Part shown: piece by piece, positions 39,224 through 48,149 of the stretch | How positions within the stretch are numbered: the stretch's first letter is position 1 | Layout of the letters: the number at the start of each line of letters is the position of its first letter | DNA from: Microcoleus sp. FACHB-831 | Lineage (GTDB): Bacteria > Cyanobacteriota > Cyanobacteriia > Cyanobacteriales > FACHB-T130 | Direction: 5' to 3' | Length of the DNA stretch: 64,000 nucleotides | Assembly (NCBI RefSeq): GCF_014695585.1 | Contig: NZ_JACJON010000079.1 | Location: forward strand, 99,270 to 163,269 | Notes under the pieces: model-generated | Seen by the model: only the letters and a program-made list of their open reading frames with translations | Told to the model about the DNA's origin: nothing | Database searches by the model: none | Program-made: the position numbers and the translations under genes

Positions 39224-40372
39224 TTAATGGCTAATCAACGCTGATTCAATAGCTGTTACCACCATCTTAACTTCGGTGTCGCTCAAGCCAGGATACATCG
39301 GCAAAGACAAAATTTCTCTGCACAAAGCTTCAGCATGGGGTAAGTCACCTTCTTGATATCCTAAATTATTAAAAGCTGGTTGGAGATGACAGGGAATAGG
39401 GTAATGGATGCCTGTTTGTATGCCTTGAACGGCTAGTTTTTCCTGGATGTTTTCCCTATTTATCGGACAGCTTTCGGTTACTCGAATGACGTAGAGATGA
39501 TAAATATGACCATTAGTGCTGTGGTTTTGAATGGGAAAAATTCCGCGCGATCGCAATGGTTCTAGTAATGTATCGTAGAGCTGAGCCGCCGAGTTGCGCG
39601 ACTTATTCCACGAGTCCAAATGGGGCAGTTTGACATTGAGTATAGCTGCTTGTATGGTATCGAGTCGGCTATTCGTGCCTAATTCGGTATGGTAATATTT
39701 GCGGGGTGCGCCATAGTTGCGGAGCGATCGCATTTTTTGCGCTACGCTTTCATCGCTGGTAATTACCATTCCTCCATCCCCAAATGCTCCCAAATTTTTG
39801 CTGGGGTAGAAGCTAAAAGCCGCTGCTTTGCCAATAGAACCAGCGCGATATCCCTCTCGCAAAGCTAAGTGAGCCTGGGCTGCATCTTCAAAGATTACCA
39901 GGTTGTAGGTATCGGCAAAATCTAATAACTGAGGCGGCGAAACCATCTGTCCGTAGAGATGTACTGGCAATATTGCCTTAGTTTTTGACGTTACCGCTTT
40001 TGCTGCTGCTACTAAGTCAATTAAGGCTGTTTGGGGGTCGCAATCGACTAAAATTGGCAGTGCGCCTGCGTTTAAAACGCCTATTAGCGTAGCTACAAAG
40101 GTATTAGCGGGTAGAATTACTTCATCGCCGACACCAATATTACAAGCCTGTAAACCGAGAGCGATCGCATCCGTTCCCGACGCTACCCCAACCCCGTATT
40201 TTACACCGCAGGCATGGGCGAAAGATGCCTCGAATTCAGCTAGAGCCTTCCCTAAAACAAAATCTCCTCTATCTACTACAGACTGAATTGCCTGTTCTAT
40301 GGACTGCTGAATCGGTTGGTGTTGCAGCGAGAGGTCAACAAACGGAACCTTTACGGGGACATCATTAGTCAT
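39224..40372 (-). CDS. DegT/DnrJ/EryC1/StrS aminotransferase
   Basis: 382-aa PLP-dependent sugar aminotransferase. Motifs: FVDLSLQHQPI (11-21), ASGTDAI (64-70), DEVILPANTF (83-92), FEDAAQAH (161-168) and the PLP lysine Lys192 in FYPSKNLGAFGDGG. Such enzymes aminate keto-sugars bound to nucleotides, giving amino sugars for surface polysaccharides. Its place in the exopolysaccharide locus, 72 bases upstream of cyanoexosortase A, fits this. The sugar cannot be told from the sequence. Confidence 0.93.
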   Translation of the reverse strand: MTNDVPVKVPFVDLSLQHQPIQQSIEQAIQSVVDRGDFVLGKALAEFEASFAHACGVKYGVGVASGTDAIALGLQACNIGVGDEVILPANTFVATLIGVLNAGALPILVDCDPQTALIDLVAAAKAVTSKTKAILPVHLYGQMVSPPQLLDFADTYNLVIFEDAAQAHLALREGYRAGSIGKAAAFSFYPSKNLGAFGDGGMVITSDESVAQKMRSLRNYGAPRKYYHTELGTNSRLDTIQAAILNVKLPHLDSWNKSRNSAAQLYDTLLEPLRSRGIFPIQNHSTNGHIYHLYVIRVTESCPINRENIQEKLAVQGIQTGIHYPIPCHLQPAFNNLGYQEGDLPHAEALCREILSLPMYPGLSDTEVKMVVTAIESALISH

Positions 40373-40657
40373 AGGTGGATCAACAATAGCGGTTAGATGT
40401 TTTTAGCAAAAGCATCCATCTAATATATTTATGGCGGATATTGACAGCGTTGAACGCGCAAAATTATCAAGACTTTGTAAAGTTTTTCTCTATATTCGCT
40501 CGCTTTTAGATATTAAATTGGCATTTTCCTATGCTGAAAGCCGGAAATGGAAATATGAGAGCGATCGCATATTTGCTGACTTGCTATCTAATATTACAAT
40601 TATTTCTTCGCCATGACCTAAAAACTGTAGCTTAAAAAATGATTAGCCGCAGGGGTC

Positions 40658-41614
40658 TTATTTTCTTCTATTCAAGCTAGTCTTTAAAAATAGAAAGGGG
40701 CTAAACAGACTTCCCAGAAAAAATTCCATCTCGAAAGCAGCAATTAGATCGGTTTTAAGTTGCTGTCGGTACTTGATGAAGTGGAATGCGACCCGGCGCA
40801 GATTCCCTAATATTGTTCTGAGAATAATAATTGGTTTCTGCGAATTTTTTACATCCACCATTCGCAGCGAACACGTAGCCAAACCACAGCCTCTCGCGAG
40901 AGTAAGTAAGTAACCTCGTTCTAGTCGCCATTGGGGAATTTGATGATAGGTATGCATCGCCGGGTTATACCAAATTTCCCAGCCTGCTTTATGGATGTAA
41001 AGTAATGGTTCGTAATCATCTCCCTGCACCATTACTCCAGGCAATTTCCCAGTAAGAAAAGGACGGCTGGGGACGCTTTCCAACCAAGCTTGTTTGCGAA
41101 CAACTAAAGCAGCAGCAGGGGGAAGTCTTAAGCTATCTGCATCAAATAAATGAGGTTTATCTCCATGTTCTCTAATCGCTAGAAATTGTTTTATTTTATC
41201 AAAATTTTCTGGTGGTTCCCCTTCAAAAGCGCCGTGAATTTGACCGCTGTAGGCTCCTGCTTTTGGATGTTCTTTCCCAAAGATATAAGCCGCAGCAAGC
41301 CAATTAGTATCGGGCAGATTATCATCATCAAGAAAAAAGATTAATTCTCCTCTGGCTTCCCTTACAGCCCGTTGTCGTGCAAAGGCGGCTCCTTGTTCTG
41401 CTTCAAAATAATACTTTAAGGGATATGAATATTGCCAGTTATTGATCTCACTTTCAACAATTTTTGCTGTAGCGTCTTTACTGTTATTATCAACAATGAT
41501 AATTTCCCAATTAAGGTGTTTTATATTAGATTGTTGTAGTAATTTTTCTAAGAGCTTTGGCAACCGAGTTGCACCGTTATAAGTTGGTATAGCAACTGTA
41601 AAATCTAAAGACAT
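40658..41614 (-). CDS. HpsE-like family 2 glycosyltransferase
   Basis: 318-aa GT-A glycosyltransferase: FTVAIPTYNGATRLP (5-19), IIIVDNNSKD (38-47), FFLDDDNLPDTNW with the DDD metal motif (about 95) and an acceptor-side motif VQGDDYEPLL. It closely resembles HpsE of hormogonium polysaccharide synthesis in filamentous cyanobacteria; this is my recognition, not a search. It is a tandem paralogue of the gene just upstream at 41656, 41 bases apart. Confidence 0.85.
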   Translation of the reverse strand: MSLDFTVAIPTYNGATRLPKLLEKLLQQSNIKHLNWEIIIVDNNSKDATAKIVESEINNWQYSYPLKYYFEAEQGAAFARQRAVREARGELIFFLDDDNLPDTNWLAAAYIFGKEHPKAGAYSGQIHGAFEGEPPENFDKIKQFLAIREHGDKPHLFDADSLRLPPAAALVVRKQAWLESVPSRPFLTGKLPGVMVQGDDYEPLLYIHKAGWEIWYNPAMHTYHQIPQWRLERGYLLTLARGCGLATCSLRMVDVKNSQKPIIILRTILGNLRRVAFHFIKYRQQLKTDLIAAFEMEFFLGSLFSPFLFLKTSLNRRK

Positions 41615-41655
41615 ATTTTCTCAGTATGAAAATTTTATTGTAGATAAGTGTTGTA

Positions 41656-42639
41656 TTAGGAGGGTTCGATGTAACTGTTTTTAGGTAGTTGGTTAAAATA
41701 GCCATTTTTCCAGAGGTAAAAAGGACTAATTAAGCTACTGATAAACAACTGCATCTCACAAGCCGCCACCAGGTCGGTTTTGACTTTAAAACCATGTTTG
41801 AGTAAGTGAAATACAATTTTTCGCAAGTCGTTTGCCATATAAGCAAGCGTTTTAATTGGTACGAACCAGGGTTTGACGTTCACCATGCGCGTGACATGGC
41901 GGCTAAGTCCAATACCGCGAATAAACGGAATTAAGTACTCTTGCTGCAAGCGCCAATGGGGAATTTTGTGGTCGATTTCCATAGCTGGGTTGTACCAAAT
42001 TTCCCATCCTCCTGCTTGAATGTAAGACAACATTTCTAAGTCTTCACCTGTAAGCATATTGCCATTGGCTCTGCCTGTCAAAATCATGTGGTTGGGAACG
42101 CTTTCTAACCAGGCTTGTTTGCGGACGACTAACCCGGCGGAGGGAGGAAGTAATTTTTTGCTAGGTTCATACAGTAGGGGAATAGAACCGCGCTCGGTAA
42201 TAGCTAAAAATGGGATAATTTTTTTAAAGTTTTCTGGGGGGGGTACTTCAAAATCACCGTGAATTTGGCTGCCATAAGCGCCTGCTTTGGGGTGCTGTTT
42301 CCCAAAATTATAGGCAGCTTCTACCCAATTTTGTGTGGGGATATTATCATCATCAAGAAAACCAATTAGCTCCGATTTGGCTTCTTCAAAGGCGCGGCGT
42401 CGGGCAAATGCTGCTCCTTGCTGGGGTTCAAAGCAGTATTTTAAGGGATAGTTTTGAGGCCAATTTTGTTGATAGGTTTGAATGAGTTTTGCAGTATTGT
42501 CTTTACTATTGTTGTCTATAACAATAATTTCCCAGGATAAAAATGAGATATTAATTTGGCTTCGCAGTTTCTCCAAAACTTCAGGTAAGCGGCTTTCTCC
42601 GTTATAGGTTGGGATGGCGACGGTAAAATCAACTGACAT
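41656..42639 (-). CDS. HpsE-like family 2 glycosyltransferase (paralogue)
   Basis: 327-aa paralogue of the preceding gene, with the same layout: FTVAIPTYNGESRLP, IIVIDNNSKD, GFLDDDNIPTQNW and an acceptor motif LTGEDLEML. The two differ enough to suggest distinct acceptor or donor sugars. As the first gene of the minus-strand exopolysaccharide locus it may be near the main promoter, in the 200 bases to its right. Confidence 0.85.
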   Translation of the reverse strand: MSVDFTVAIPTYNGESRLPEVLEKLRSQINISFLSWEIIVIDNNSKDNTAKLIQTYQQNWPQNYPLKYCFEPQQGAAFARRRAFEEAKSELIGFLDDDNIPTQNWVEAAYNFGKQHPKAGAYGSQIHGDFEVPPPENFKKIIPFLAITERGSIPLLYEPSKKLLPPSAGLVVRKQAWLESVPNHMILTGRANGNMLTGEDLEMLSYIQAGGWEIWYNPAMEIDHKIPHWRLQQEYLIPFIRGIGLSRHVTRMVNVKPWFVPIKTLAYMANDLRKIVFHLLKHGFKVKTDLVAACEMQLFISSLISPFYLWKNGYFNQLPKNSYIEPS

Positions 42640-42777
42640 GGTATTTAAGACAAACTGAGTATTGCGATCGCGCTAAGTATATCCGACTTTCCCCGGTAAA
42701 GGGTAGTGCCGATATCTGCTCTAAGTATGCCCAAAAACTCTAGTTAAAGTAACCACCGCTTATAGAATACGCCCATT

Positions 42778-42848
42778 GGCTAAAATCAATTTTGGAGTTA
42801 TGGGAGAAAACAGCTAGGGGCGATTTAACGCGCCGGAAATTTATCGTT
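42778..42848 (+). pseudogene. Left copy of a 71-bp direct repeat: broken 5' end of the hydrolase gene
   Basis: This segment matches 43589-43659, the leader and first codons of the dienelactone hydrolase gene, at 65 of 71 positions; the last 45 bases differ at one position only. That position turns the ATG start into AGG. After the repeat the sequence runs straight into the 3' end of the methyltransferase gene. It is best seen as a truncated copy of the hydrolase start. Confidence 0.85.
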
Positions 42849-42856
42849 ATTTGTAA

Positions 42857-43537
42857 CTAGATTGGTCTGCGTCCGCCAAAGACGGCAAAGCTGAAATTTT
42901 TGTACCAACAATCCACGTCTTGAAAACCTGCCGCTTCTAGCCAGTCGAGTTGACTGCCAAGAGGTGCCATGCGATCGTATTCCATGCGCTTCAAGGCGGC
43001 TGAGAGATCTTCTTCTGAGATACCAAGGGCACGAATTGAATCGAGCCATTGTTGTCGATACTGTTTCTCTAGGTGAGGGGTTTTACCCAAGACTTGCTCG
43101 GCATTGACGAACATTCCCCCAGGAGTCAAGGTATGGTAAATTCGCTGATAAAGACGTTGTTTGTCAGGGTCAGATAGATGATGAATTGATAAGCCAGAGA
43201 TAACTAGGTCATAGTCAGATTCTAAATCAGTTTCAAGGTAGTCATCAATCAATATTTTAGGGTATTTTCCCATGTGACTAAATCGAGCGATCGCTTTCTC
43301 CAACATCTCAGTGGCTAAGTCGATGAGGGTGAATTCTGCATTAGGAAAGACTGCCTGAACCATGCCAGAATAAAGTCCTGTTCCCGCACCCAAATCCAGA
43401 ACCTTTAGGGGTGCGTTGCGCTCGCTAGGTATGACCTCAACTGCTGTTCTGTAAAAGTCATCAAAACACGGAATCAGGGTGCGACGTAGCTTGTCATAAT
43501 CTGCTGCGGCAGCATTAAAAGCTTGCTGAATGTTCAT
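42857..43537 (-). CDS. Class I SAM-dependent methyltransferase
   Basis: 226-aa methyltransferase with motif [13 protein letters not shown] (about 48-59), an acidic residue after strand 2 ([11 protein letters not shown]) and [11 protein letters not shown] (motif IV region). I chose the ATG at 43537 because the 21 extra residues of the longer frame are hydrophobic and not family-like. The substrate is unknown. The gene lies exactly between two copies of a 71-bp direct repeat and runs opposite to the hydrolase gene whose start is in the repeat, which suggests insertion with duplication. Confidence 0.85.
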   Translation of the reverse strand: MNIQQAFNAAAADYDKLRRTLIPCFDDFYRTAVEVIPSERNAPLKVLDLGAGTGLYSGMVQAVFPNAEFTLIDLATEMLEKAIARFSHMGKYPKILIDDYLETDLESDYDLVISGLSIHHLSDPDKQRLYQRIYHTLTPGGMFVNAEQVLGKTPHLEKQYRQQWLDSIRALGISEEDLSAALKRMEYDRMAPLGSQLDWLEAAGFQDVDCWYKNFSFAVFGGRRPI

Positions 43538-43588
43538 TTTCTTGTTCGCTGACAATAATAGAAATTTTAGCCATAGAAATAGGCAACA

Positions 43589-43659
43589 GGCTAGAATCAT
43601 TTCTGGAGTTATTAGAGAAAACAGCTATGGGCGATTTAACGCGCCGGAAATTTATCGTT
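43589..43659 (+). repeat. Right copy of the 71-bp direct repeat
   Basis: The partner of 42778-42848. It carries the upstream region and the first codons ([11 protein letters not shown]) of the intact hydrolase gene. Confidence 0.9.
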
Positions 43660-44463
43660 GTCTCGACGCTGGCGGCGGGGTTTGCCTTAGCAGTTGAGCC
43701 TATTACTGCTGCTGTTATCAAGACGGATAGTAGAGGCTTAGTGGCGGGTGAAGTAAAGATTCCCGTTCAAGATGGGGAAATTCCAGCATATAGGGCTATG
43801 CCAGCGACTGGGGCTAATTTCCCGGTTGTGTTGGTTGTGCAGGAAATTTTTGGCGTACACGAACACATTCAGGATATTTGTCGCCGCTTTGCTAAGTTGG
43901 GTTATTGCGCGATCGCGCCTGAAATGTTTGCCCGTCAAGGCGATGTTTCCAAACTCACCGACATTCAAGAAATTATCACCAAAGTTGTCTCTAAAGTTCC
44001 AGATGCCCAAGTTATGTCCGATTTAGATGCAACTGTTGCATGGGCAGGAAAATCGAGCAAAGGTAACATCGACAAATTAGCAATTACAGGTTTTTGTTGG
44101 GGCGGGAGGATAGTTTGGCTGTATTCAGCTTACAACCCCAAAGTTAAAGCGGGAGTTGCTTGGTACGGGCGCTTAGTTAGCCCATCTACGGAGTTAACTC
44201 CCAAGCATCCTATCGATATTGCAGCTAATTTGAAAGTACCCGTTTTGGGACTTTACGGTGCTAAAGATGACGGAATTCCTAACGAGACAGTAGAGCAAAT
44301 GCGTAAGGCGCTTAAGGGTGGGCGCAGCGGTTCGCAAATTATCCTTTATCCGAATACTCCGCACGGTTTTAATGCCGACTATCGCCCAACTTATCGCCAG
44401 AAAGAATCTGAGGATGGCTGGAAGCGTTTGCAGGCTTGGTTTAAGAAGAATGGTGTTGCTTGA
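43627..44463 (+). CDS. Dienelactone hydrolase family protein, exported
   Basis: 278-aa alpha/beta hydrolase. The N-terminus [20 protein letters not shown] is a Tat-type signal, so it is probably exported folded. The catalytic triad of dienelactone hydrolases is visible: Cys157 in GFCWGGR, Asp214 or Asp215 in GAKDDGIP, and His246 in PHGF, with [11 protein letters not shown] near the oxyanion region. The natural substrate in cyanobacteria is unknown. A broken copy of its 5' end lies at 42778-42848. Confidence 0.92.
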   Translation: MGDLTRRKFIVVSTLAAGFALAVEPITAAVIKTDSRGLVAGEVKIPVQDGEIPAYRAMPATGANFPVVLVVQEIFGVHEHIQDICRRFAKLGYCAIAPEMFARQGDVSKLTDIQEIITKVVSKVPDAQVMSDLDATVAWAGKSSKGNIDKLAITGFCWGGRIVWLYSAYNPKVKAGVAWYGRLVSPSTELTPKHPIDIAANLKVPVLGLYGAKDDGIPNETVEQMRKALKGGRSGSQIILYPNTPHGFNADYRPTYRQKESEDGWKRLQAWFKKNGVA

Positions 44464-44685
44464 TTAGTGGAGATGACGCTCGCGCAATAGTACTATAAAT
44501 GGCTCTAAAACCCTTGGTTTCATCGCTGGCTGCCAAGGGTTAATTATAGCCAAAAGCGCGATCGCTACACTTAGCTAAAATTGAGGGTAAGTTAAGAGAG
44601 CGATCGCTTTATTAACCCGATTTTAAAGTAAAAATATAATTTAAATTATCTGACACCCTAGAAATTTATCGCCATACAAATACGT

Positions 44686-44904
44686 TCAAATTAAGGATGG
44701 AGCAAAAAATCTGTTAGGAGCAAGCGCTGATAACTGCTGCTCGTTTGCTGGAACCACCATTTGAATCGAACCTGTGCTGTCATTATGAGTTAATTGCACC
44801 AAATATTCGGCAACAACCGCCAAAACGCCAAGGCTGGCTGGGGCTAGCTCGACTATAGTTTGTAAAAGAAGCTCAATAATGATTCGCTTACAGTCAACTC
44901 TCAT
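44686..44904 (-). CDS. Small hypothetical protein
   Basis: 72 aa, not recognised. The start MRVDCKRIIIELLLQ is preceded by AAGGAAGG six bases upstream on the minus strand, a good ribosome-binding site, which makes a real gene plausible. The first half is hydrophobic and helical (IIIELLLQTIVELAPASLGVLAVVAEYLV), the second half polar. It stands alone between the hydrolase and uvrB genes. Confidence 0.5.
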   Translation of the reverse strand: MRVDCKRIIIELLLQTIVELAPASLGVLAVVAEYLVQLTHNDSTGSIQMVVPANEQQLSALAPNRFFAPSLI

Positions 44905-45167
44905 GGCTTACCTTCCTTTTGAGAGTTGTCTAGAGTGGGGTGAACAAGAAGCCTATGACACTCTCAGCGTGTAACTAAATCGTAAAAATTCCTTCTAGTT
45001 GATTTCATGCGGATTTCTACGGTAGTAATTGGGTCGGTAGCAGAAGCCCCAGTATTATCCACAGTATCTTCATAGCATTGGGCGAAAATCGCCCGAACTC
45101 AATACCAGCAAACTAGGCGCAAGTGTTAAGCGATCGCTCAACGCGCCGAACCCGCGAGGTCAGCCAA
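44905..45167. other. Intergenic region upstream of the small gene
   Basis: About 260 bases before the uvrB terminator. A small hairpin GGGCGA/TCGCCC lies at 45080-45094. I see no gene. Confidence 0.5.
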
Positions 45168-45194
45168 TAAAAAACCCCAGTCAAAAGACTGGGG
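45168..45194 (-). terminator. Rho-independent terminator of uvrB
   Basis: On the minus strand CCCCAGTC, loop TTTT, GACTGGGG, then TTTTTT. It is a textbook intrinsic terminator 41 bases after the uvrB stop. Confidence 0.9.
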
Positions 45195-45234
45195 CGATCG
45201 CGATTTACGCATACCTGACAATTTTCGTCGCAGG

Positions 45235-47232
45235 CTAATGACCTAGCAGCTTATCTCGCAGGTGTTTAATGCGATCGCGCAACGTCGCCGCTTCTTCAAA
45301 CGCCAGCTTTTTCGCCGCTTCTTTCATCTGCGCTTCTAGTTGACTAATCAACTCTGGCATATCTTCTAGAGACAGATCGTCTGCTTGTTCGTAAGCCGTT
45401 TCTAGCTGTTGAGAATTAAGCCGCCGCGACACATCTAGAAAAGCCAAAATAGAATTAGTCGATTTCTTGATAATTTGCTGCGGCGTAATCCCATGCATCT
45501 TGTTATGTGCAAGCTGAATACCGCGCCGCCGCTCGGTTTCATCCATCGCTTTGATCATGCTATCTGTGAGATTATCACCATATAAGATAGCTTGTCCGCG
45601 CACGTGACGCGCCGCTCTACCGATAGTTTGAATGAGCGATCGCTCTGCCCTCAAAAACCCTTCCTTATCTGCATCCAAAATCGCCACAAGCGATACTTCT
45701 GGTAAATCTAAACCCTCCCGCAACAAGTTAACACCAATTAGCACATCAAACTCACCTTCTCGCAAAGCTTGGAGAATTTCGATTCGTTCAATTGATTGAA
45801 TTTCCGAGTGCAAATAACGTACCCGAATTGCCCGTTCTTGCAGATACTCCGTCAAATCCTCCGCCATACGCTTCGTTAGCGTAGTTACCAACACCCGCTC
45901 TTGACGCTTTACTCTGTCTTTAATTTCACCTAATAAATCGTCAACTTGCCCTTCTGTTGGACGGACAAATATTTCTGGATCTATTACGCCAGTCGGTCGA
46001 ATTACTTGCTCTACAACTCGCCCCTCTGATACTTCAATTTCCCAGTTGCCAGGAGTAGCAGAAACAAATATACACTGATTGGCCTTTGCCCAAAATTCGT
46101 CTGACTTAAGCGGTCGATTATCCGCTGCACTGGGTAAGCGAAATCCATGCTCGATCAACACTTTTTTCCTAGCTTGATCGCCGTTAAACATCCCCCTAAT
46201 CTGCGGTACGCTGACGTGAGATTCATCCACCACTAACAGCCAATCTTTAGGAAAATAATCAATTAAACATTCTGGTGGTTCTCCAGCACGGCGTCCAGCC
46301 AAAAAGCGCGAATAATTCTCCACGCCGTTGCAGTACCCCACCTCTCGCAACATCTCCAAATCGTACCGAGTGCGATGTTCTATCCGTTGAGCTTCTAATA
46401 GTTTGCCTTGTTTCTGAAATTCTGCTATCTGATCGTTTAGTTCTGCCTCAATTGCATCGCAAGCAGATTGTAAACGATCCTTTGGGGTGACAAAGTGGCG
46501 AGCTGGATAAACATTGATAGCTTCAAGGCTCTGAATAATTTCTCCTGTTACAGGATCGACGTAACGAATGGCATCAATTTCATCGCCAAAAAATTCTATG
46601 CGGATAATTCTATCTTCGTAGGCGGGGCCAATTTCTAACACATCGCCCCTAACTCGGAAGCGCCCCCGTCCTAATTCTAAATCGTTGCGGCTATATTGCA
46701 CTGTGGCTAATTCTCGCAACATTTGTCGCTGATTTATTTCCATTCCTACTTTTAAGGAAATGGCCGATTTTAGGTATTCCGAGGGAATACCCAAACCGTA
46801 GATACAACTGATAGAAGCAACGACGATTACATCGCGGCGTTCAAAGAGCGATCGCGTCGCAGAGTGCCGCAACATATCAATTTCTTCGTTGACTTGGGCA
46901 GTCTTTTCAATGTAGGTATCTGTGACGGGAATATACGCTTCTGGTTGATAGTAATCGTAGTAACTGATGAAGTATTCAACGGCGTTGTGGGGAAAGAATT
47001 CTCGCAATTCATTACACAACTGGGCGGCTAAAGTTTTGTTGTGAGCCAGGACTAGGGTAGGTTTGCCAATATTCTCAATAACTGATGCTACTGAGAATGT
47101 CTTACCCGTACCCGTCGCGCCTAGCAGAGTTTGATATCTTGCGCCAGCTTGCAAGCCTGCGGTAAGTTGCGCGATCGCACCAGGCTGATCGCCTGTTGGC
47201 TGAAATGGTGCTTCGAGACGAAATGGCGTCAT
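45235..47232 (-). CDS. uvrB: Excinuclease ABC subunit B
   Basis: 665-aa DNA-repair helicase of nucleotide excision repair. It begins [17 protein letters not shown], with Walker A GATGTGKT near residue 42, the beta-hairpin region [18 protein letters not shown] (motif II), and [19 protein letters not shown] with [14 protein letters not shown] (motifs V and VI). It ends in a UVR domain ([20 protein letters not shown]) that contacts UvrC. The length is normal. It is a single gene with its own terminator. Confidence 0.98.
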   Translation of the reverse strand: MTPFRLEAPFQPTGDQPGAIAQLTAGLQAGARYQTLLGATGTGKTFSVASVIENIGKPTLVLAHNKTLAAQLCNELREFFPHNAVEYFISYYDYYQPEAYIPVTDTYIEKTAQVNEEIDMLRHSATRSLFERRDVIVVASISCIYGLGIPSEYLKSAISLKVGMEINQRQMLRELATVQYSRNDLELGRGRFRVRGDVLEIGPAYEDRIIRIEFFGDEIDAIRYVDPVTGEIIQSLEAINVYPARHFVTPKDRLQSACDAIEAELNDQIAEFQKQGKLLEAQRIEHRTRYDLEMLREVGYCNGVENYSRFLAGRRAGEPPECLIDYFPKDWLLVVDESHVSVPQIRGMFNGDQARKKVLIEHGFRLPSAADNRPLKSDEFWAKANQCIFVSATPGNWEIEVSEGRVVEQVIRPTGVIDPEIFVRPTEGQVDDLLGEIKDRVKRQERVLVTTLTKRMAEDLTEYLQERAIRVRYLHSEIQSIERIEILQALREGEFDVLIGVNLLREGLDLPEVSLVAILDADKEGFLRAERSLIQTIGRAARHVRGQAILYGDNLTDSMIKAMDETERRRGIQLAHNKMHGITPQQIIKKSTNSILAFLDVSRRLNSQQLETAYEQADDLSLEDMPELISQLEAQMKEAAKKLAFEEAATLRDRIKHLRDKLLGH

Positions 47233-47597
47233 ACAGTTTTGCGGAGTGTCTTGTAGTGCCTCGACTCTCTAATAGTAGCCATTTGCTCAAGTGATGCCGA
47301 TCGCAAAGCCGATCGCACGTAACCCAGATCTCCCAACCCCTTGCAGGCTGGCGGCTAGAAAAATTTCTTCTATTGCGGGCGATCGCACCCCAGCCTAGCT
47401 ATTTTTTTACAAATCTTTACCCATATATGTTTTTTTATGTTGGCCTAGTAAAGATATCTATACCTATTTAGGGTTTTTTAAAGTTAAACTCAGATAAATA
47501 AGAACAACCCTCTAACCGCCCTTTTTAAGGGTGTAGGGGGGATCTAAATTTCGGAGCAATTTGCCTTAGTCACTTAAGAATCCAGAGGACTTAAATT
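47233..47597. other. Intergenic region between uvrB and the repeat-protein gene
   Basis: 365 bases between divergently transcribed genes. It should contain promoters for both. A small inverted repeat CCCTTTTTAAGGG lies at about 47519-47531. No gene or RNA is evident. Confidence 0.55.
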
Positions 47598-48047
47598 ATG
47601 AGCATTAACAACACTGCGGAAATGGGAAATACCCCCACAACTAGCCGACGCGGCAAAAAAAGTGCCAAGGTGAAAGCGGAAAAAACGGCGCAAGTTATTA
47701 CTTTGTCAGTTCAAGAATCGCCACAGAGTAGCGCGATCGCCGAAACTCAAAGTGACCAATCATTTTCTCTACCTGGGAACGTTGAGATTAGCGACACAAT
47801 CAACTTAGCAGGAATCCGTCCAATTGCCTCCAGCGATTTGCAAGTTGCAGATACCGTAAAAATGGCAGGAATCCGTCCAATTGCCTCTAGCGATTTCCAA
47901 CTTGCCTCAACAGTTAATTTGGTAGGGATGCGTCCAATTGGCTTAAGTAATCTGCAATTTTCCTCGACAGTTAACTTCTCTGGAATTCGCCCAATTGCCT
48001 CAAATAATAGTGACGATATTGCAACTCTTATTGGTTATCTAGATTAG
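47598..48047 (+). CDS. Protein with four 19-residue GIRPI repeats
   Basis: 149 aa. A basic, low-complexity N-terminus (SRRGKKSAKVKAEK) is followed by four tandem 19-residue units from about residue 61: VEISDTINLAGIRPIASSD, LQVADTVKMAGIRPIASSD, FQLASTVNLVGMRPIGLSN and LQFSSTVNFSGIRPIASNN, with a short acidic tail. The alternating hydrophobic pattern suggests a beta-solenoid or short beta-strand stack. I recall similar RPI-repeat proteins in other cyanobacteria, always unnamed. No signal peptide is seen. The DNA methyltransferase gene follows after 102 bases on the same strand. Confidence 0.8.
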   Translation: MSINNTAEMGNTPTTSRRGKKSAKVKAEKTAQVITLSVQESPQSSAIAETQSDQSFSLPGNVEISDTINLAGIRPIASSDLQVADTVKMAGIRPIASSDFQLASTVNLVGMRPIGLSNLQFSSTVNFSGIRPIASNNSDDIATLIGYLD

Positions 48048-48149
48048 GTAGAAACCCAATATCTGTGCCTTTACAAACCCGGTTTATATAAAAACTGGGG
48101 TTCTTTACTTTGGCTGAATTTATTATACTTGCATTATTTTGTTGACTAA

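Noticed and set aside
40431..40616. 61-codon plus-strand frame after the DegT gene
   Set aside because: No ribosome-binding site, no recognisable domain, and it lies in the likely promoter region of the minus-strand genes.
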